Assembly: GCA_049999765.1 (NCBI GenBank)
Contig: JBNGIQ010009354.1
Coordinates: 167,253 to 231,252, forward strand
Reading direction: 5' to 3'
DNA: 64,000 nt
Origin: Phaeoceros laevis
Taxonomy: Eukaryota > Anthocerotophyta > Anthocerotopsida > Notothyladales
Shown in pieces: positions 58,781 to 64,000 of this stretch. How positions within the stretch are numbered: the first letter of the stretch is position 1; each line of letters starts with the position of its first letter. Position numbers and translations under genes: made by a program. The notes beneath the pieces are model-generated. The model was not told where the DNA came from, did not search any database, and worked only from the letters and a program-made list of their open reading frames with translations.

Positions 58781-61700
58781 ATGGCTAACTCACAGAATGT
58801 CACCAACAATACAACTGTGAACAACATCAAAATCGATTCAAGGAGAAAGATAGGTTTACTAGCTCACAGTTTGACATATGGTCACTAAGGGTTCAGACTA
58901 TCTTGAAGGAACATGACCTGTGGGATGTTGTTGACGGATCTTCTGTGAAACCTGCACAAGGTTCAACACCCGCTGACATTGCTGCATGGAATAAGAAAGA
59001 CTTACGAGCACTTGGAGTTATCCAGTCAGCGCTTGATGGAACAATGATGCACCACACGAGGGATGCAGATTCCACCAAGGCTGTCTGGGACTCCCTCTCA
59101 CAAGTATACCAAGTTATAAATGGTACATCAATGGTCTGTGCAACCAGAGACTTTTATAACTGTAAAATGCGGGAAGGAGAATCAGTGGAGCAGCACATAA
59201 TTAAGTTTAGAATCTGAGATCTAAACTCACCTCAAGTGGCACCGCCACATCCGAGATGCAGGCTGCTGTCGCTCTGCTGGTGTCTCTTCCCAAAAGTTAT
59301 CGCACATTCGTCAGCAACCACAGCTCATCTCTTTGCCAGATTGGTCTGGCCACTCCAGCAGGGCGGGCACCTGCTGTTACACTTTTTGACCTCATAGGTG
59401 CTCTTCTTGAAGAGGAGTCTACACGGCATACAAGCAAGGGTTCTTCCTCTCATAAAGGAGACCCTGTCAACAGGGTGCTTTACACTAAAGGCCCTCGGAG
59501 GCAGCCTCCACGACAAGCTTGGCCTACTAGTAGCAGCAGTGGTAACACCAACTTTAAGAAGAAATCAGTTGTCACCACCAATAAGAAGAAGGGCCCTTGC
59601 AATTGGTGTTTGATTCCTGGCCATTGGGAGGCCGAGTGTAGAAAGAAGAAGGCTAATGAGCCCAGGAGGACTGCACCTCCTGAAACCAATGTGGTACTTC
59701 GGAAAACCAACACTATTCTTGCTGTCTGCCTTGTATCCTTTGCATCGGAAAAGCACATTTGGTTCTTAGACTCAGGTGCGTCAGCGCACATTTGTCATAC
59801 GCGTGATTCTTTTGACAACTGCAGACCTGTGCAACAAGGTCAGTCAGTTAAGCTGGGGGATGATAGAGGGCTTACCATACAGGGAGTTGGTACAGTACCG
59901 GTGATTCTTGCAGATAGGACCACTATCCATTTAGTTGATGTCCTACATGTGCCTGACATGGCAAAGAACCTAGTGTCCATACGCAGGTTCACCTCTCAAC
60001 ATCACCTGGATGTGTCGTTTAGTGGAGACGAGTGTCACATTACAGATCCTCGGTTAGGGGACAAAGTCGTTGCAGTAGGAACACCTTTGCATGATCTGTA
60101 TAAAGTTAACTTTACATCCAAGTTTGGCACTCGTCCTGCACGAACACAAGTACGTGTCAGTCAAGAGGAGAAGCAGCAGCAGCAGGCCATGCTATGGCAT
60201 TGCCGCTTGGCACATGTCAACTTTGATAAGTTAAAATCTATGGTTGCCAGCAACAACCTGTATAGAGAAAAGTTCATGCTCAAGTTTGCAGACAAGCAAT
60301 TCTGCGAGTCATGTGTCTTTGGCAAACACAAGAGGCTACCTTAAACTGACAAGGATCCTACAAGAGCCACCCAGTTACTTGAACTTATACATACCGACCT
60401 ATGCGGTCCCATGTCCACTGCAACCTTTGGAGGTGCACTATACATACTTTCCTTTATTGATGACTGGAGCCGGTATGTGGTGGTATATCTTATCAAGCAC
60501 AAAAGCCAATTCTTGGGTTGCTTCCAGGAGTATGTTCCCTATGCACAAAGGTAGACCGGAAAAATGGTCAAATGCCTTCGCAGTGATGGTGGAGGTGAAT
60601 TCTGCTCTAATGCTTTTGAGGAATATTGTAAGGAGCTGGGGATAAGCAGACAATACACTGTACCTTACACCTCTTCTCAAAATCCTCTTGCTGAATTGAA
60701 CAACAAACATCTTCAGGAAGCCGCCAAGTCTATGCTTCAGTTTGCCGGTTTATCACGAGGTTACTGGGGTGAGGCAGTTGCAACCGCGGCGTATATCAGA
60801 AACAAGCTACCCACAAAGGCTTTTGAAGGTGCTACTCCCTTCCAGAGATGGACTAATCATAGGCCAAGGATCAACCATCTTCGGATCTTTGGGTCGCCTG
60901 CATATGCTCATCTTGCTAAAAAACAACGCGGGAAGTTAGATTACAAATCACGTAAGTATGTCTTTGTTGGTTACACAGAAGGAATCAAAGACTACAAGTT
61001 GTTTGATCCTGTGTCCAGATCCATCACACATGCTAGGAGTGTAGTTTTTAATGAGCAGTTGCTGTTACACCCACCTTTAGCCAATACACCTCACCTGGAG
61101 TCTACCTTGAGTCAATCTGAAGAGTCTTATGACATCACTTTAGACACTGGGTCCACATCCACGTCTCAGGCTAGTGCACAACAGCAGAATACAGTACCTC
61201 AGTCTCCCACCCCTCCAGTTAGTCAGGTTCTGAACCCTTCGTCATACGTTGACTTGTCGGGTGATGATGAAGAACCAAGCGAATTTCCTGACAATGAGAG
61301 CAATGAAGATGAGCCTGCCTCTTTTGATTCTGTGCACAATGCAAGCGATGGTGAGGAAGAGCAGCCAGATACTGAAGCAGCAGTGGAAAGCTTACCAGTT
61401 GAGGAACCTACACTCAGAAGAAGTAGTCGGGTTCATACCTCTTCTCCAGACGAGTAGGACCAACCGCCTCTTACATATAAAACCTTCCTTGTTCAAGAGA
61501 ACGCTGATCCAATGGATGCAGGAGATCCTCAGTCTTATCAAGAGGCTATAAACTCACCAGACAGAGTGAAGTGGAAAGAGGCCATCGAGTCTGAATATAA
61601 ATCCATTATGGATAACAAAACATGGGTCCTGGAGGATCTTCCTACAGGAAGGAAGGTTGTCACATGCAAATGGGTCTTCAAGACCAAGTTGGCAGCAAAT

Positions 61701-63117
61701 GGGTCCATAGCCCGATACAAAGCAAGACTAGTAGCACGTGGCTACAGTCAGGTAGAAGGGTTAGACTACACGAAGACCTTCTCGCCTGTTGTAAGAGCTA
61801 CATCTGTTCGTGCATTATTGGCCTTGGCAGCCCAGCATGATTTCCTGTTACAGCACATGGACGTCAAAACAGCTTTCCTAAATGGAACATTAGAAGAAAC
61901 TATCTATATTAAGCAGCCAGAAGGTTATGTGGATCCCAAGTACCCACAGAAAGTGTGTCGACTTGTCAAAACCATCTATGGACTTCAACAATCCTCTAGA
62001 GAATGGTATAAACGAATCGACACATACCTTAAGAAGTGTGGTTTCGTACAAAGTGAAGCCGACTCTAATGTGTACAAATTGCATGACAAGGACGGAGTGG
62101 TTTACCTTGCCCTATATGTGGATGACGCTGTCATCATGGCTAGTGGATCAAAGCACATGGCAAAAGTAAAAGGCTTTCTCACTTCAGAATTCTCAATGTC
62201 TGATCTGGGACAGTAAACATTCTTCCTTGGTATCCAGATAATCCAGAACCTCGCAACACACACGATATTTATTCATCAGTCAACGTTTGTGTAGCAAACA
62301 CTTGTGAGGTTCAGAATGCAGAATGCTAAGCCAGTGGCTACACCTATGGCAGTTGGAGATAAGCTGACTTTGGCACAGTGTCCTAAAACTGAGAAGGAAA
62401 GACAGGAGATGGAGGCTGTACCTTACAGGTCGGCAGTAGGAGTGTGCATCTATTTCCACAATTGGACTCGCCCTGAGTTATCACATTCAGTGGGAGTGAC
62501 GTCACAGTTCCTATCCAATTATGGATCAGCTCATTGGCATGCCGTTCAGAGAATTCTGCGACATCTGGGAACAACACCGAAGTTAGGACTTCTGTACACA
62601 CAAATACCGATCGGAGAACTTAATGCTTACATGTTACTGTGATGCTGACTGGGCGTCAGACACGGACAGCAGAAGATCTATCTCGGCACACTGTCTAATG
62701 CTAGGCACAAATGAAACTCATGCTACTATCATCGCCTGGCACAGCAAGAAGCAGCAAGTGGTGGCTTTGTCTTCCACGGAAGCTGAATACGTTGCAACCA
62801 CCACTGCTGCCCAAGACATTATTCACTGCCGAGAACTGCTGTCATCCTTGGGTGAAAACTAGGCTGCACCAACGTTACTTCTCAGTGACAATCAGTCAGC
62901 AATCTCCCTTGCTCAAAATCCGGTAATGCATGCACGCACTAAGCATATTGAAATTAAACACCATTTCATCAGGCAGGTCATATCAGAGGGACATGTTAGC
63001 TTACAATATGTATCCACGCACGAGAACATTGCTGACCTGCTAACCAAACCTCTGCCCCGGGACAAGCATGAGAAGTTCTCAAGAGCCATGGGGTTAGTGG
63101 AGTGTCCAAATACCTAA
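58781..63117 (+). pseudogene. Copia gag-pol, broken by frameshifts and stops
   Basis: Gag starts at 58781 and shifts frame near 58850 and again near 59220. Recognisable parts: gag helical region (58903-59217), CCHC zinc knuckle CNWCLIPGHWEAEC (59598-59639), aspartic protease DSGA (59769-59780), GAG-pre-integrase with LWHCRLAHVNFDKLKSM (about 60190-60330), integrase core (about 60370-60700), reverse transcriptase with YVDD (62115-62126), and RNase H with the core ALSSTEAEYVA (62623 onward, after another frame change near 62620). In-frame stops are at 60342, 60552, 61455, 62214, 62292 and 62860. The domain order is complete, so this was once an autonomous element; it can no longer make the polyprotein. 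Confidence 0.93.
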
Positions 63118-63251
63118 GTCTACCTACTCTGCCTAGCCAGAAAGGAAGCTGTAGATGCATGCAGGAAGCTTCAAGCGCATTTGAACTGCCTGTAGGGCAT
63201 CTTAGACGTACACCGCCACCAAGGTTGCACCAACACATGCCAGAACACAAG

Positions 63252-63596
63252 TCAGTAGGCAGGAGCAGTCGGAAAAACACCAAGGCATGCAGGCAGTGGA
63301 GGAAACTCGCCGTATCTTAGAAAATGCCGGCCGTCCTCAGTGAATTCACATCCAGCATACATAAACTTGTCCAGGCATTTGGGAAGGAACCGGAAAGGAG
63401 CGTCTGGCGCAAGCTCTGGCATCCCCCGAGCAGTCTGCCAGCGGGAGTGGGCAATCTCGAGCTCATCCTCCAGGGAATACAGCTTAGCAAACTCCACGCA
63501 CACACCGCAAGGTCGGCGCCGACGAACAACACATGCCAGCAGCACAATCACCAGCGCCAGCAACATAGCGGCATCAAGATCACAGGTCAGGGCCAT
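63252..63596 (-). CDS. Antisense ORF with one membrane segment, between pol and 3' LTR
   Basis: An ATG at 63596 opens 114 codons on the minus strand. Near the start is one hydrophobic span, AAMLLALVIVLLACVV, followed by RRRRPCGVC, the layout of a small single-pass membrane protein; the rest has no motif I recognise. Antisense frames in the pol-to-LTR spacer are known in some plant LTR elements, but usually in Gypsy lineages. A chance frame is possible. Confidence 0.3.
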   Translation of the reverse strand: MALTCDLDAAMLLALVIVLLACVVRRRRPCGVCVEFAKLYSLEDELEIAHSRWQTARGMPELAPDAPFRFLPKCLDKFMYAGCEFTEDGRHFLRYGEFPPLPACLGVFPTAPAY

Positions 63597-63798
63597 CACC
63601 GGCAGTGGGAGCTCAGCGCATAGAGGACAAGTAAAGTTCGCAAAGGACTAAGCACTTGGCCGCCAAGTGACCCACCTAAGGCAAGCCCTAACCAAGTTTT
63701 CTGTGCCCTAATTCGGCGATACAGGCTGGAAAATGCACGAAAAGTCGTTATTCAGTATTATTAATTAAAAACATGCAGTAGAAAATAATCTAGCTAAG

Positions 63799-63810
63799 TG
63801 GAAGTAAAAG
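63799..63810 (+). other. Putative polypurine tract
   Basis: gggaagtaaaag-like purine-rich sequence (tggaagtaaaag) immediately precedes the 3' LTR, where plus-strand DNA synthesis is primed. Confidence 0.5.
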
Positions 63811-64000
63811 TGAATAGAGGTAGATAAATGAATTAAAGAGCCAGCATTATTTCCATATAATTAAATAGGCTAAATATAAACAAACTGACGGATATGAATC
63901 GCTAGGATTCATACCGTCGTAACGAAACGTCAACCGACACAAAGTCACGGGATACTCCCAACGGTCGTGTCCACCCGCACACCTTTTAAGCGGCCACACG
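63811..64000 (+). repeat. 3' LTR of Copia element, truncated by window end
   Basis: 190 bp align without gaps to 57232-57421 with five substitutions. About 57 bp are expected beyond the window. Confidence 0.95.

Larger units (their letters stand above)
57232..64000 (+). mobile_element. Copia-type LTR retrotransposon, 3' LTR cut by window end
   Basis: Order of parts: 5' LTR, primer-binding site, three small ORFs, broken gag, zinc knuckle, protease, integrase, reverse transcriptase, RNase H, an unassigned spacer, purine tract, 3' LTR. Integrase before reverse transcriptase is the Copia order. The compared 190 bp of the two LTRs differ at five positions (about 97.4% identity) with no indel, so insertion was fairly recent. 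The coding region nevertheless carries at least six in-frame stops and three frame changes. Confidence 0.95.

Overview
This 64-kb window is nuclear DNA of a land plant. The evidence is the gene set: a canonical plant G-alpha subunit, a LysM receptor kinase of the CERK1 type, a cytokinin response factor with an AP2 domain, a DUF579 xylan/arabinogalactan methyltransferase-like enzyme, a PsbP-domain thylakoid protein, a plastid DnaJ-type zinc-finger protein, and a Copia LTR retrotransposon with the usual plant primer-binding site. Introns are many but very short (mostly 50-170 bp). A canonical G-alpha gene argues against mosses that lack one. Together these fit a compact-intron seed-free lineage such as a Selaginella-like lycophyte; that lineage call is inference only. 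Three runs of N (12864-12963, 26433-26832, 53905-54004) are assembly gaps.

Layout. 1-24.9 kb is gene-dense: EIPR1-like WD40 (-), DUF579/GXM-like (+), intronless GPA1 (+), BSD2-like zinc finger (-), LysM receptor kinase (-), OS9-like ER lectin (-), MED27 (+) and a CRF transcription factor (-). 24.9-40 kb is a gene-poor stretch rich in short G/C- and GGAT-type repeats, with a 145-bp satellite and an 1145-bp hAT transposon remnant. 40-47 kb carries NADP-isocitrate dehydrogenase (-) and intronless SEC6 (-). 47-51 kb is repeat-rich and holds a SINE-like insertion with a 15-bp target duplication. 51-53.3 kb is a head-to-head pair, RPS23 (-) and a PsbP-domain gene (+), with start codons only 222 bp apart. 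53.3-57.2 kb is a mosaic of mobile-element debris (a CACTA end, minisatellites, a DUF4371-type transposase remnant). 57.2-64 kb is a Copia element whose 3' LTR runs off the window.

The genes do not form a pathway; they are housekeeping and signalling genes in ordinary plant order. Splice structures were read by hand, with phase checked exon by exon, and intact reading frames were recovered for all multi-exon genes except the gap-interrupted LysM kinase. The points most worth a second look are: (i) an isocitrate dehydrogenase combining an N-terminal presequence, an internal cytosolic-type start in strong context and a C-terminal SKL peroxisomal signal; (ii) intact extra ORFs, one of 229 codons, between the 5' LTR and gag of an otherwise broken Copia element; (iii) the intronless GPA1 and SEC6 genes beside intron-rich neighbours; (iv) the SINE-like insertion at 49.0-49.6 kb.
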